Assembly (NCBI GenBank): GCA_937890745.1
Contig: CALADH010000092.1
Location: 1 to 20,059 of the forward strand
Length of the DNA stretch: 20,059 bases
DNA from: Scybalocola_A sp900557175
GTDB lineage: Bacteria; Bacillota; Clostridia; Lachnospirales; Lachnospiraceae
Direction: 5' to 3'
Each line of letters starts with the position of its first letter. The first letter of the stretch is position 1. The notes under the pieces were generated by a model. That model ran no database searches, was not told where the DNA came from, and saw only the letters and a list, made by a program, of their open reading frames with translations. Shown here piece after piece: positions 1-8,130 of this stretch. A program made the translations under genes and the position numbers.

Positions 1-68
1 TCACTGCAAAATGATATGCCGCCCCTGCGCAGATATATAGGACAGAAGTTTCCATGTGCTATGCGACT
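1..68 (+). repeat. Interspersed repeat, left copy (partial, cut by window edge)
   Basis: Bases 9-30 match bases 19944-19965 exactly in reverse complement (22 of 22). The similarity continues with small gaps and mismatches to about base 68, including a shared AAGTTTCC and a shared GCGAC/TCGAC end, against the reverse complement of about 19905-19974. Both copies lie outside genes. The left copy probably begins before the window. Function is unknown; the layout suggests a dispersed non-coding repeat family rather than a gene. Confidence 0.75.
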
Positions 69-223
69 TTTAGGCAGCAGCAGACAGATGTTTTCTACAA
101 ATATGGGCGGAAGTATGATATCTACTGTCTTATATCTACAAGTGCCGTCTGTGTGTTGTCGTTTGGCGGCTGAGGATGTCATGACAACTTGTTGCAGCGA
201 AGCCAAAAGACAGCGGCAGCGAG

Positions 224-285
224 GGCTGCAAGTATGTTTTGTGCAGCGTGCATTTTTGGCATAGCAAACAAAACCATACGTGAAG
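224..285. repeat. Degraded copy of the hairpin repeat found at 8131-8204
   Basis: This segment aligns with 8136-8195: both share GCAAGTRTG, a TTTTG run, then AGCGTGCATT followed by a T-rich stretch and GGCA/AGCA, and a CAAAA-containing right arm. Here the outer stem is broken and only imperfect pairing remains (GTATG-TTTTG against CAAAACCATAC). It looks like an older, mutated member of the same intergenic hairpin family. Confidence 0.5.
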
Positions 286-386
286 CGCACGAACAATGCC
301 GCGTGTATGATGGCTAGGTGCCACAAAAAATTCGTAACAGCCTCCGCCGTAGAAACACAAATACCTCGACAAACCTTAATTTTCCA

Positions 387-415
387 ACATATATCCTTCG
401 TTTTTGTCCATACTA
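387..415 (+). promoter_or_regulatory. Sigma-G/F-type forespore promoter of the spore protein gene
   Basis: ACATA at 387-391, a 17-base spacer, and CATACTA at 409-415 fit the forespore sigma-G pattern (-35 gHATR, -10 CATNHTA). Transcription would start near 422, leaving a leader of about 57 bases that contains the ribosome binding site. The match to a forespore promoter agrees with the gene being an alpha/beta SASP, a class known to be sigma-G dependent. Not experimentally shown here. Confidence 0.6.
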
Positions 416-478
416 GGAGTACAGACATAAAACGTGTCTGATTAAATATACAAATTTAGAAAAACGGAGGCGTTCAAA

Positions 479-706
479 ATGGCTAATTCAAGCAGCGGAA
501 CAAATTCAAACGGCAGCCGTATGGAAGTGCCACAGGCAAAGGAAGCAATGGACAGATTCAAAATGGAAGTTGCCGGTGAATTAGGTGTCAACTTAAAGCA
601 GGGTTACAATGGTGACCTTACATCTGCTCAGACAGGTTCAATCGGCGGCGAGATGGTGCGCCGTATGATTAAGAGACAGGAAGAACAGATGTCACAGGGA
701 CAGTAA
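479..706 (+). CDS. Alpha/beta-type small acid-soluble spore protein
   Basis: A 75-residue DNA-binding spore core protein. Proteins of this family coat the forespore chromosome, protect it from UV and heat, and are degraded by the GPR protease at germination to supply amino acids. The conserved regions are easy to see: FKMEVAGELGV at about residues 27-37, which holds the likely GPR cleavage site after Glu, and the family signature YNGDLTSAQTGSIGGEMVRRM at about 43-63. The N-terminus is Ser/Asn/Gly rich, as usual. An ACGGAGGCG ribosome binding site lies about 8 bases before ATG. It is monocistronic: a sigma-G-like promoter precedes it and a strong terminator follows at 738-782. Length is typical (60-75 residues in most members). 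It marks the organism as an endospore former. Confidence 0.95.
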   Translation: MANSSSGTNSNGSRMEVPQAKEAMDRFKMEVAGELGVNLKQGYNGDLTSAQTGSIGGEMVRRMIKRQEEQMSQGQ

Positions 707-737
707 ATAAGTCCTGTGAAATTGCCTTCAAAGGCAG

Positions 738-782
738 AAAAGAGTATCTTAAGCTTCAAATGAGCGGGAGATACTCTTTTTT
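738..782 (+). terminator. Rho-independent terminator after the spore protein gene
   Basis: A perfect 12-base stem (738-749 with 769-780) carries a 19-base loop and ends in a run of T. Because the arms are A-rich on the left and T-rich on the right, it may also work in reverse for the leftward gene ending at 800. Confidence 0.85.
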
Positions 783-799
783 AATATAGCGGTGTCATT

Positions 800-1582
800 T
801 TATAAAAACAGCTCACATTCTTTTCGCTCTTTAAACAGCGGCGCCATTTTTTCGGATGTCGCTTTAAGCCGTCCGGGTTCTAAGTAACGTGCGTTTTGTG
901 GGCAGATGCTGATGCAGCGCATACAGCCGATGCAGAGTGCGGCGTCGGTTTCATCCGGATGGTCGGCACAGATGGCGCCTGTAGGACAGAGTGCAGCGCA
1001 TTTTTTACAGCCTGTACAATGATTGTTGACAAGAGGCACAAAAGGGAGTGTGCCGTATTTTTTGTAAGGGCGGCTGCCGGGAAGCTGAAGACAGGAAGAC
1101 GGCGAGTCTGCCGCTTTTTCGTAGCTTGCTGCGGTATGTGCTTTTTTTACAATGCGCTCGGCAAATGATGTCAACATACGGATATCGTCGATGTCGGGAC
1201 GGCCGGCGGCAAACTGATGCATGATGGAATGTTCGGCAATGGCAGTGACGGCTGCAATCGGAGTAAAGCCACATTCTGAGACGATATCTGAAAGCTCAAG
1301 CAGCGTGTCTTCATAGGCCCGGTTGCCGTAGACAACAATAAGAACGGCAGAAGTATGGTTTCCGGTAAGTGTTTTAAGCCGCCCGGCTGCAGTTGCCGGT
1401 ACACGCCCGCCAAAGGATGGCACGGCAATACAGCATAAATCATTTTCTGAAAAAATGGTTTTTGTGTTTTGAACCGGTGTACATAAGTCAATGTCAATAC
1501 AGTTTGAAAATTCTTTTGTTAAAATATCGGCGACAGTTTTTGTGCCGCCTGTAGGACTGAAATAAATCGAATAAACAGACAT
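800..1582 (-). CDS. EFR1-type flavodoxin/ferredoxin fusion protein
   Basis: A 260-residue cytoplasmic electron-transfer protein of the type annotated EFR1 family ferrodoxin. The N-terminal half is flavodoxin-like: a phosphate-binding loop SPTGGTKTVA at about residues 9-18, PSFGGRVP at 55-62 and YGNRAYED at 85-92, all expected for FMN binding. The C-terminal part holds two 4Fe-4S clusters of the bacterial ferredoxin type, CTGCKKCAALCP (Cys 189, 192, 195, 199) and CIGCMRCISICP (Cys 217, 220, 223, 227). The protein should pass electrons between FMN and two clusters. Its partner and physiological substrate are unknown. The start is supported by AAAGGAGA seven bases upstream. It is transcribed alone, leftward, from a promoter at 1630-1658 that lies back-to-back with the tig promoter. 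The family name is from motif recognition, not a search. Confidence 0.88.
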   Translation of the reverse strand: MSVYSIYFSPTGGTKTVADILTKEFSNCIDIDLCTPVQNTKTIFSENDLCCIAVPSFGGRVPATAAGRLKTLTGNHTSAVLIVVYGNRAYEDTLLELSDIVSECGFTPIAAVTAIAEHSIMHQFAAGRPDIDDIRMLTSFAERIVKKAHTAASYEKAADSPSSCLQLPGSRPYKKYGTLPFVPLVNNHCTGCKKCAALCPTGAICADHPDETDAALCIGCMRCISICPQNARYLEPGRLKATSEKMAPLFKERKECELFL

Positions 1583-1629
1583 AAAAAATCTCCTTTATAA
1601 TTTTCTGAAACATCAGGGCTGCTTCTATT

Positions 1630-1658
1630 ATTATATAATATACAATCGTATTTGTCGA
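1630..1658 (-). promoter_or_regulatory. Sigma-A promoter of the flavodoxin/ferredoxin gene
   Basis: On the minus strand, TCGACA (1658-1653), a 17-base spacer and TATAAT (1635-1630). Five of six -35 bases and all -10 bases match the consensus. Transcription would start near 1623, about 40 bases before the ATG at 1582. Confidence 0.7.
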
Positions 1659-1712
1659 AATAATGTGGAAAAAAAGTGGCAGAACAGCCCCGAAATACGA
1701 TGAAAAAAGCCC

Positions 1713-1741
1713 TTTACATCTTTAATTGCTTATTATATAAT
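1713..1741 (+). promoter_or_regulatory. Sigma-A promoter of tig-clpP-clpX
   Basis: TTTACA (1713-1718), 17-base spacer, TATAAT (1736-1741). This is close to consensus and predicts a start near 1748, giving a leader of about 90 bases before the tig ATG at 1839. No heat-shock operator such as CIRCE was seen nearby. Confidence 0.75.
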
Positions 1742-1838
1742 ATGGTACAGAGTGCCTTTATAGGCGAAGATGCCCAAGCCCGGCGGCGCCGGACAGGGGA
1801 AGAAGTACAAAGATAAGAAATCAGGAGGATTTATAATA

Positions 1839-3122
1839 ATGAGTGTACAAATCGAAATGTTAGAAAAGAACATGGCAAAGTTGACAATCGACGTGCCGGC
1901 AGAAGAATTTGAAAAAGCAATTACAAGAGCTTACAACAAAAATAAAGGTAAGATTTCTGTACCGGGCTTCAGAAAAGGTCATGTGCCTCAGAAGATGATT
2001 GAGAAGATGTACGGCGAAGGAATCTTCTTTGAAGATGCTGCCAACGATGTTATGCCGGGCGCATATGAGGAAGCTGTCAATGAGAGCGGACTTGATATCG
2101 TATCAAGACCTAAGATTGATGTAACACAGATTGAAAAAGGCAAAGATTTTATCTTCACAGCAGAAGTTGCTGTAAAGCCTGAGGCAACACTTGGCGAGTA
2201 CAAAGGTATTGAAGTAGAGAAGGCTGTTGTTGAAGTGACAGATGAAGATATTGATGCTGAGATTAAGAAAGTTCAGGAGCAGAACTCAAGAGAGGTTGTT
2301 GTTGAAGGCGAAGCTAAAGACGGCGATACAGTTGTGATCGACTATGAAGGTTCTGTAGACGGCGTGAAGTTTGAAGGCGGCGCAGCAGAGAAGCATCCGC
2401 TTGTATTAGGTTCAAAATCTTTCATTCCTGGATTTGAAGATCAGTTAGTTGGCGTGAAAGCCGGCGAAGAAAAGGATGTTGTTGTAACATTCCCTGAAGA
2501 ATACCATGCAAAAGAATTAGCAGGCAAGGAAGCTGTATTCAAATGCAAAGTTCATGAAGTAAAGACAAAAGAGTATCCTGAGGTTGATGATGAGTTTGCA
2601 CAGGATGTTTCTGAGTTTGATACATTAGCTGAGTACAAAGAGGATATCAAGAAGAATCTCTTAGAGAAGAAAGAAGAAGCAGCAAAGAACGAAAAGAGAC
2701 AGAAGGTTATGGATAAGATTATCGAGAATGCGACAATCGAAATTCCTGATGCTATGGTTGAGACACAGGCTGAGAACATGATCGACGAGTATGCTCAGAG
2801 ATTAAGTTATCAGGGACTTAGCATCGACCAGTACTTCCAGTTCACAGGTCTTAATGCAGAGACATTAAAAGAACAGTTCAAGCCGCAGGCACTTAAGAAC
2901 ATTCAGAGCAGACTTGTACTTGAAGCAGTGATTAAGGCTGAAAATATCGAAGTATCTGATGAAGAATTAGATGCAGAGATCGTAAAGATGGCTGAGATGT
3001 ACAAGATGGAAGTTGAAAAGGTGAAAGAAATCCTTGATGACAACGCAAAAGATACAATGAGAAAAGACATCGCAGCACAGAAGGCTGTTGATTTTGTAGC
3101 AGATGCAGCAGTTGAGAAATAA
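1839..3122 (+). CDS. tig: Trigger factor (ribosome-associated chaperone/PPIase)
   Basis: Trigger factor binds at the ribosome exit tunnel, shields emerging chains and has peptidyl-prolyl isomerase activity. The 427-residue protein shows the ribosome-docking signature as GFRKGHVP at residues 43-50 (family consensus GFRxGKxP), an FKBP-type isomerase domain at about 160-245 beginning DGDTVVIDYEG, and a long helical C-terminal chaperone domain rich in Glu and Lys. Length is typical of the family. The frame is open 23 codons further upstream, to an ATG at 1770. I chose ATG 1839 because AGGAGG lies at 1823-1828, the protein then begins as trigger factors do, and the upstream 23 residues are not family-like. 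It is first in an operon with clpP (28-base gap) and clpX, an arrangement common in Gram-positive and other bacteria. Confidence 0.96.
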   Translation: MSVQIEMLEKNMAKLTIDVPAEEFEKAITRAYNKNKGKISVPGFRKGHVPQKMIEKMYGEGIFFEDAANDVMPGAYEEAVNESGLDIVSRPKIDVTQIEKGKDFIFTAEVAVKPEATLGEYKGIEVEKAVVEVTDEDIDAEIKKVQEQNSREVVVEGEAKDGDTVVIDYEGSVDGVKFEGGAAEKHPLVLGSKSFIPGFEDQLVGVKAGEEKDVVVTFPEEYHAKELAGKEAVFKCKVHEVKTKEYPEVDDEFAQDVSEFDTLAEYKEDIKKNLLEKKEEAAKNEKRQKVMDKIIENATIEIPDAMVETQAENMIDEYAQRLSYQGLSIDQYFQFTGLNAETLKEQFKPQALKNIQSRLVLEAVIKAENIEVSDEELDAEIVKMAEMYKMEVEKVKEILDDNAKDTMRKDIAAQKAVDFVADAAVEK

Positions 3123-3150
3123 TTGCGGCAATATTTAAGGAGGCGCAGCT

Positions 3151-3732
3151 ATGAGTTTAGTACCTTATGTCATTGAACAGACAAGCAGAGGAGAACGCTC
3201 ATATGACATTTATTCAAGACTTTTAAAGGACAGAATTATTTTCCTCGGCGAGGAAGTGACAGACGCTTCCGCAAGCCTTATTGTATCACAGCTTCTTTTC
3301 CTGGAATCAGAGGATCCGGGAAAAGATATCAGCCTTTATATTAACAGTCCGGGCGGCTCTGTGAGCGCCGGTATGGCGATTTATGATACAATGAATTACA
3401 TTAAATGTGATGTGTCTACAATCTGCATGGGAATGGCTGCCAGCATGGGCGCCTTCCTTTTGGCAGGCGGCACAAAGGGTAAGCGTATGGCGCTGCCGAA
3501 TTCAACGATTATGATTCATCAGCCGTCCGGCGGCGCTCAGGGACAGGCAACGGATATTAAGATTGTTGCGGAACGCATTTTAAAGGTTAAGAAACGTTTG
3601 AATGAGATTCTTGCTGCCAATACAGGACAGCCGTTGTCTCAGATTGAGATTGATACGGAGCGTGATAATTACATGGATGCCGAGGAGGCAAAGGCGTATG
3701 GCCTTATTGACCGTGTGATTACGAACCGGTAA
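3151..3732 (+). CDS. clpP: ATP-dependent Clp protease proteolytic subunit ClpP
   Basis: The 193-residue serine peptidase that assembles as a two-ring tetradecamer and degrades proteins fed by ClpX or other AAA+ unfoldases. The catalytic triad is complete: Ser98 in MGMAASMGAF, His123 in MIHQPSGG, and Asp172 in ERDNYM. The oxyanion-region signature INSPGGSV sits at about 64-71. Length equals that of ordinary ClpP, and only one copy is present here. AAGGAGGCG lies 6-7 bases before ATG. The 24-base gap to clpX argues for one transcript with tig and clpX, so chaperone, protease and unfoldase are made together. Confidence 0.98.
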   Translation: MSLVPYVIEQTSRGERSYDIYSRLLKDRIIFLGEEVTDASASLIVSQLLFLESEDPGKDISLYINSPGGSVSAGMAIYDTMNYIKCDVSTICMGMAASMGAFLLAGGTKGKRMALPNSTIMIHQPSGGAQGQATDIKIVAERILKVKKRLNEILAANTGQPLSQIEIDTERDNYMDAEEAKAYGLIDRVITNR

Positions 3733-3756
3733 GCTTATTTAGAATGAGGTGAATGA

Positions 3757-5061
3757 ATGGCAGGCCGAATGGATGACAAAAAGCAGATGGCAAGATGCTC
3801 ATTCTGCAATAAGACACAGGATCAGGTACGCAAGCTGATTGCAGGTCCGGGTGCTTATATATGTGATGAGTGTATTGAAATATGCGCTGAGATTATTGAC
3901 GAAGAACTTGATATCGAGGAAGACGGTTTAGAGAGTATTAATCTTTTAAAGCCGAAGGAAATTAAAGATTTTCTTGATGAATATGTGATCGGACAGGACG
4001 AGGCAAAGAAAACTTTGGCAGTCGCAGTCTATAATCATTATAAAAGAGTACTTTCAGGCAATAAAATCAGCAGTGATGTAGAGCTTCAGAAAAGTAATAT
4101 TATTATGGCCGGCCCTACAGGTTCAGGTAAGACATTGCTTGCACAGACACTTGCAAAGCTTTTGAACGTACCGTTTGCAATTGCTGACGCTACCGCGCTT
4201 ACAGAAGCCGGTTATGTCGGTGAGGATGTGGAGAATATCCTTTTGAAGCTTATACAGGCGGCAGATTATGATATTCCGAAAGCGGAGCACGGTATTATTT
4301 ATATTGATGAGATTGACAAGATTACCCGCAAGGGTGAGAATGTTTCAATTACAAGAGATGTTTCCGGTGAGGGTGTGCAGCAGGCACTCTTAAAGATTAT
4401 TGAGGGTACAATTGCAAGCGTGCCTCCTCAGGGCGGCCGCAAGCATCCGCATCAGGAATTTATTCAGATTGATACATCCAATATTTTGTTTATATGTGCC
4501 GGGGCTTTTGACGGCCTTGAGCGTGTCATTGAGTCGAGAATCGGCAAAAAAGCCATTGGCTTTAATGCAGATATCGGAAATAATACAGATGATATTAATA
4601 TCGGCGAGCTTCTTAAGAAAGCATTGCCGGAGGACTTTGTCAAATATGGCATGATTCCAGAATTTATGGGTCGTGTGCCTGTGTATGTTTCTTTGGATTT
4701 GCTGGATGAGGAAGCGCTTGTAAAGATTCTTACAGAGCCGAGAAGTGCGATTGTCAAGCAGTATCAGAAGCTGTTTGAGCTTGATAATATCCGTCTTGAA
4801 TTTGACGATGATGCTGTGAAGGCTGTAGCAAAACAGGCGCTTGAGCGCAAGACAGGTGCCAGAGGTTTAAGAGCAATTTTGGAAAAAGTCATGATGGACT
4901 TGATGTATACAGTACCGTCGGAGGAGAATGTCCTTGAATGTAAGATTACAAAGGATGTTGTAGAAAATGGCGGTTCCCCTGTAGTGATTTACGGTGACAA
5001 TGTTGTGGCAAAGCCTGCCGCAAAGAAGCTGCCGAAGAAAAACAGCGGAGAAATTGCATAA
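3757..5061 (+). CDS. clpX: ATP-dependent Clp protease ATP-binding subunit ClpX
   Basis: The 434-residue AAA+ unfoldase that recognises tagged substrates and threads them into ClpP. It has an N-terminal zinc-binding domain with Cys14, Cys17, Cys36 and Cys39 for substrate and adaptor binding, Walker A GPTGSGKT at 119-126, pore loop GYVG at 152-155, Walker B IIYIDEID at about 180-187, the second pore region RDVSGEGVQ at about 200-208, the ClpP-docking loop IGF at 267-269, and the sensor-2 motif GARG in the C-terminal part. GAGGTG five bases before ATG 3757 supports this start; an out-of-frame ATG at 3753 overlaps it. It is the last gene of the tig-clpP-clpX operon, followed by a terminator-like hairpin at 5070-5100. 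Confidence 0.98.
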   Translation: MAGRMDDKKQMARCSFCNKTQDQVRKLIAGPGAYICDECIEICAEIIDEELDIEEDGLESINLLKPKEIKDFLDEYVIGQDEAKKTLAVAVYNHYKRVLSGNKISSDVELQKSNIIMAGPTGSGKTLLAQTLAKLLNVPFAIADATALTEAGYVGEDVENILLKLIQAADYDIPKAEHGIIYIDEIDKITRKGENVSITRDVSGEGVQQALLKIIEGTIASVPPQGGRKHPHQEFIQIDTSNILFICAGAFDGLERVIESRIGKKAIGFNADIGNNTDDINIGELLKKALPEDFVKYGMIPEFMGRVPVYVSLDLLDEEALVKILTEPRSAIVKQYQKLFELDNIRLEFDDDAVKAVAKQALERKTGARGLRAILEKVMMDLMYTVPSEENVLECKITKDVVENGGSPVVIYGDNVVAKPAAKKLPKKNSGEIA

Positions 5062-5069
5062 GAGATGAT

Positions 5070-5108
5070 ATGGGGATGCCGAGCTTTCGTGTGTCCCCAT
5101 TTGTTTGT
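5070..5108 (+). terminator. Terminator-like hairpin after clpX
   Basis: Seven paired bases (5070-5076 with 5094-5100) enclose a 17-base loop and are followed by TTGTTTGT. The T run is interrupted, so this may be a partial terminator that lets some transcription through to lon. Confidence 0.5.
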
Positions 5109-5148
5109 GACACAGAAATTTTTTTAAATGCTGTGCTGCAAGACAGAC

Positions 5149-5176
5149 ATCGTGCAGTGTGATGGACGTGCACGAT
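5149..5176 (+). promoter_or_regulatory. Hairpin in the lon leader, next to the ribosome binding site
   Basis: A perfect 8-base inverted repeat, ATCGTGCA (5149-5156) and TGCACGAT (5169-5176), spaced by 12 bases, ends 7 bases before the AAAGGAGG of lon. There is no T run, so it is not a terminator. It could be an operator or an RNA structure that influences lon expression. No recognised heat-shock operator sequence matches it. Confidence 0.4.
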
Positions 5177-5198
5177 ATTTTACAAAGGAGGAATGTTT

Positions 5199-7526
5199 GT
5201 GGGAGAAATTAATTATACACTGCCTGTCGTTGCTCTCAGAGGGCTGACAGTTTTGCCGGATATGATTTTACATTTTGATGTGAGCCGTCCGGTGTCAATT
5301 GCAGCGCTTGAAGCGGCAATGCTGGCAGAACAGAACATTTTACTCGTCACACAGATTGATACGAATGTTGAAAATCCGCAGAAAACAGATTTATATGAAA
5401 CAGGCACGGTTGCGAAAGTGAAGCAGATGGTGAAGATGCCTAAAAATATGATCCGTGTGCTTGTGGAGGGTAAGTTCAGAGCTCACATTGATGCGTTTAC
5501 AAAAGAAAAGCCATATATGGAAGCAGAAGTGACCATTTATGAGGATGAACATCATCTTGATATGTTTGAAGAAGAAGCGATGGTGCGCTATCTTCATGAA
5601 AAATTGGAAGCTGTTTACGGTCAGAGCCGTATGAGCAAGGATTTACTGAAACAATTTTTGGAAACGGAAGATATTTATAAGCTTGTCAATCAGCTGTGCG
5701 CAGATCTGCCGATGGACTATGTGCATCGCCAAAAGCTTCTTGAGGCCGTGGATATTAAGGCGCGTTATGATGAACTTGTGATTTTTATTGAAAATGAGGC
5801 TGAAATCCTTAAGATAACACATGAAATACAGGAAAAAGTAAAGGCTAATGTTGATAAAAATCAAAAGGAATATATTTTGCGTGAACAGATGAAGGTGATC
5901 CGTGAAGAACTGGGTGATGCCAATTCAGCTTCAGACGCCGATGATTTTGAAGAAAAGTTAAAGAAATTGAAGGCTGATAAGACGGTGAAGGAGAAGATTC
6001 ACAAAGAAATCCAGCGCTTTAGGGCTGCCGGTAATTATTCATCAGAGAGCGGCATGATCCGCAGCTATATTGAGACAGTACTTGAGATGCCGTGGGATAA
6101 GACGGGTAAGGATAACGAAGATATCCGCCGTGCCGAGAAGGTGCTGAAACAGGATCATTATGGACTGACGAAGGTAAAAGAACGGATTATTGAATATCTG
6201 GCCGTCCGTCTTCTTACAAAGAAAGGCGATGCGCCGATTCTTTGTCTTGTTGGACCTCCGGGTACCGGAAAAACATCGATTGCCCGCTCAGTAGCAAGGG
6301 CGCTTGATAAAGCTTATGTGCGTATCAGTCTTGGCGGCGTGCATGACGAGGCGGAAATACGTGGTCACAGAAAGACATATCTCGGAGCGATGCCGGGACG
6401 TATTGCCAATGCACTGCGTCAGGCAAAGGTAAAAAATCCGGTCATGCTTCTTGATGAGGTTGATAAAATCGGCGCTGATTATAAGGGCGATCCGTTTGCG
6501 GCACTTTTAGAGGTGCTTGACGGCGAGCAAAACAGTAAGTTCAGAGATAACTATATTGAAATTCCGATTGATTTGTCGGAAGTCCTTTTTATTGCGACGG
6601 CAAATACAGTTTCAACAATTCCAAGACCGCTGCTTGACCGTATGGAGCTGATTGAAATTAACAGCTATACGGAAAATGAAAAAATGCACATTGCCAAAGA
6701 ACATTTGCTTCCGAAGCAGATTGAGCGCAACGGTCTTATGCCGGGACAGATTTCAATTAGTGATAAAGCACTTGAAAAGATGATTTTGCATTATACAAGG
6801 GAAGCCGGTGTCCGTAATTTAGAGCGCCGTCTCGGTGAATTATGCCGCAAGGCTGCCAAAAATATTTTGTCCAAAAAGAGTGTCACGGCTGTTAAAATTA
6901 CAGAGAAAAATATTGAAAAATATCTCGGAAAGCCGAAATATGAATTTGATATGGCAAATACAAAGCCGGAGGTCGGCATTGTCCGCGGTCTTGCGTGGAC
7001 AAGCGTCGGCGGCGATACACTTTCCATCGAGGTCAATGTACTTCCGGGCAAGGGCAAGTTTGAACTGACAGGACAGCTCGGCGATGTTATGAAGGAGTCG
7101 GCAATGGCCGGCATCAGTTATGTGCGTTCGATGATTTCAAAATACGATATTGATATGGAATATTTTGAAAAACATGATATTCATATCCACATTCCGGAGG
7201 GAGCAGTGCCAAAGGATGGTCCGTCAGCCGGTATTACAATGGCGACGGCGATGATTTCAGCCATTACAGAAATTCCGGTGCGGGCTGATGTGGCGATGAC
7301 CGGAGAAATCACACTGCGCGGCCGCGTACTGCCAATCGGCGGATTGAAGGAGAAGATTCTTGCGGCAAAGATGGCAGGAATTAAGACGGTCATTGTTCCT
7401 GCTAAAAATGAGAGCGATATTGCAGAACTTGACAGGGAAATTACAGGCGGCATTGAAATTGTATTTGCACAAACGATGGATGATGTGTTGAAGACAGCGC
7501 TTGTGCAGACGGAGGAAAAGGCATGA
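5199..7526 (+). CDS. lon: Endopeptidase Lon (ATP-dependent serine protease)
   Basis: Lon degrades misfolded and selected regulatory proteins in the cytoplasm, with AAA+ and protease domains on one chain. In the 775-residue protein the N-terminal substrate domain begins INYTLPVVALRG. Walker A GPPGTGKT is at about 352-359, Walker B VMLLDEVDK at about 415-423, and the protease domain holds the Ser-Lys dyad: Ser676 in PKDGPSAG and Lys719 in GGLKEKILAA. Start choice: AAAGGAGG at 5184-5191 lies one base from ATG 5193, too close to use, but seven bases from the in-frame GTG at 5199, which I prefer; the two differ by only two residues. It follows clpX by 137 bases with a hairpin between, so it may have separate control. 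The stop overlaps engB by 4 bases, showing translational coupling. Confidence 0.96.
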   Translation: MGEINYTLPVVALRGLTVLPDMILHFDVSRPVSIAALEAAMLAEQNILLVTQIDTNVENPQKTDLYETGTVAKVKQMVKMPKNMIRVLVEGKFRAHIDAFTKEKPYMEAEVTIYEDEHHLDMFEEEAMVRYLHEKLEAVYGQSRMSKDLLKQFLETEDIYKLVNQLCADLPMDYVHRQKLLEAVDIKARYDELVIFIENEAEILKITHEIQEKVKANVDKNQKEYILREQMKVIREELGDANSASDADDFEEKLKKLKADKTVKEKIHKEIQRFRAAGNYSSESGMIRSYIETVLEMPWDKTGKDNEDIRRAEKVLKQDHYGLTKVKERIIEYLAVRLLTKKGDAPILCLVGPPGTGKTSIARSVARALDKAYVRISLGGVHDEAEIRGHRKTYLGAMPGRIANALRQAKVKNPVMLLDEVDKIGADYKGDPFAALLEVLDGEQNSKFRDNYIEIPIDLSEVLFIATANTVSTIPRPLLDRMELIEINSYTENEKMHIAKEHLLPKQIERNGLMPGQISISDKALEKMILHYTREAGVRNLERRLGELCRKAAKNILSKKSVTAVKITEKNIEKYLGKPKYEFDMANTKPEVGIVRGLAWTSVGGDTLSIEVNVLPGKGKFELTGQLGDVMKESAMAGISYVRSMISKYDIDMEYFEKHDIHIHIPEGAVPKDGPSAGITMATAMISAITEIPVRADVAMTGEITLRGRVLPIGGLKEKILAAKMAGIKTVIVPAKNESDIAELDREITGGIEIVFAQTMDDVLKTALVQTEEKA

Positions 7527-8128
7527 TTATTAAAAATGTAAGTCTTGAGACAGTCTGCGGCATTACGAGCAAGCTTCCGGAAAATACACTTCCGGAGGTT
7601 GCCTTTGCCGGGAAGTCCAATGTGGGAAAATCATCGCTGATTAATGCGCTGATGAACCGTAAGTCACTGGCACGGACGTCATCCCAGCCGGGAAAGACAC
7701 AGACAATCAACTTTTATAATATTAATGAGGCATTGTATTTTGTGGACTTGCCGGGATATGGCTATGCAAAGGTTTCAAAAGAAATTAAGGCAAAATGGGG
7801 CAAAATGATTGAGCGCTATCTGCGCACATCGATGCAGCTGCGTCTTGTATTTTTGCTCATTGATATTCGCCATGAGCCGTCAGCCAACGATGTGCAGATG
7901 TATGACTGGATTGTGCAAAATGGCTTTTATCCGATTATCATTGCAACAAAAAAGGATAAAATCAACCGCAGCCAGCTGGCAAAGCATCTGAAAATGATAA
8001 AAACAACATTGAAAGTTGCAGAAGGCACACCGATTGTGCCATTCTCGGCCCAGACAAAAGATGGCCGCGACGAAATATGGGAACTTATAGAAACATATGC
8101 GCTGAATTTTGAAGAAACTGAAGACTAA
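7523..8128 (+). CDS. engB: Ribosome biogenesis GTPase EngB (YsxC/YihA)
   Basis: A 201-residue TRAFAC-class GTPase needed for assembly of the large ribosomal subunit. The G motifs run in order: G1 GKSNVGKSS at 30-38, G2 region GKTQTINFY around Thr61, G3 DLPGYGYAK from 75, G4 TKKDK at 142-146 and G5 SAQ at about 175-177. The DLPGYGYAKV segment is diagnostic for EngB. Length is normal. The ATG overlaps the lon stop in ATGA, so translation is probably coupled. The lon-engB order is widespread in Firmicutes. A long palindrome after the stop may end the transcript. Confidence 0.97.
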   Translation: MIIKNVSLETVCGITSKLPENTLPEVAFAGKSNVGKSSLINALMNRKSLARTSSQPGKTQTINFYNINEALYFVDLPGYGYAKVSKEIKAKWGKMIERYLRTSMQLRLVFLLIDIRHEPSANDVQMYDWIVQNGFYPIIIATKKDKINRSQLAKHLKMIKTTLKVAEGTPIVPFSAQTKDGRDEIWELIETYALNFEETED

Positions 8129-8130
8129 GA

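Larger units (their letters stand above)
1..478. other. Non-coding stretch upstream of the spore protein gene
   Basis: No convincing gene is present. The open frames at 16-264 (+) and 136-372 (-) lack ribosome binding sites and have unnatural compositions, rich in Cys, His and Arg in ways typical of translated non-coding DNA. The stretch holds the edge repeat (1-68), a degraded hairpin repeat (about 224-285) and the spore-gene promoter (387-415). The remainder, about 69-220 and 290-380, shows nothing I can name. Confidence 0.6.

Noticed and set aside
16..372. Open frames at 16-264 (+) and 136-372 (-)
   Set aside because: No ribosome binding sites, overlap on opposite strands, unnatural composition, and one lies partly in the edge repeat.
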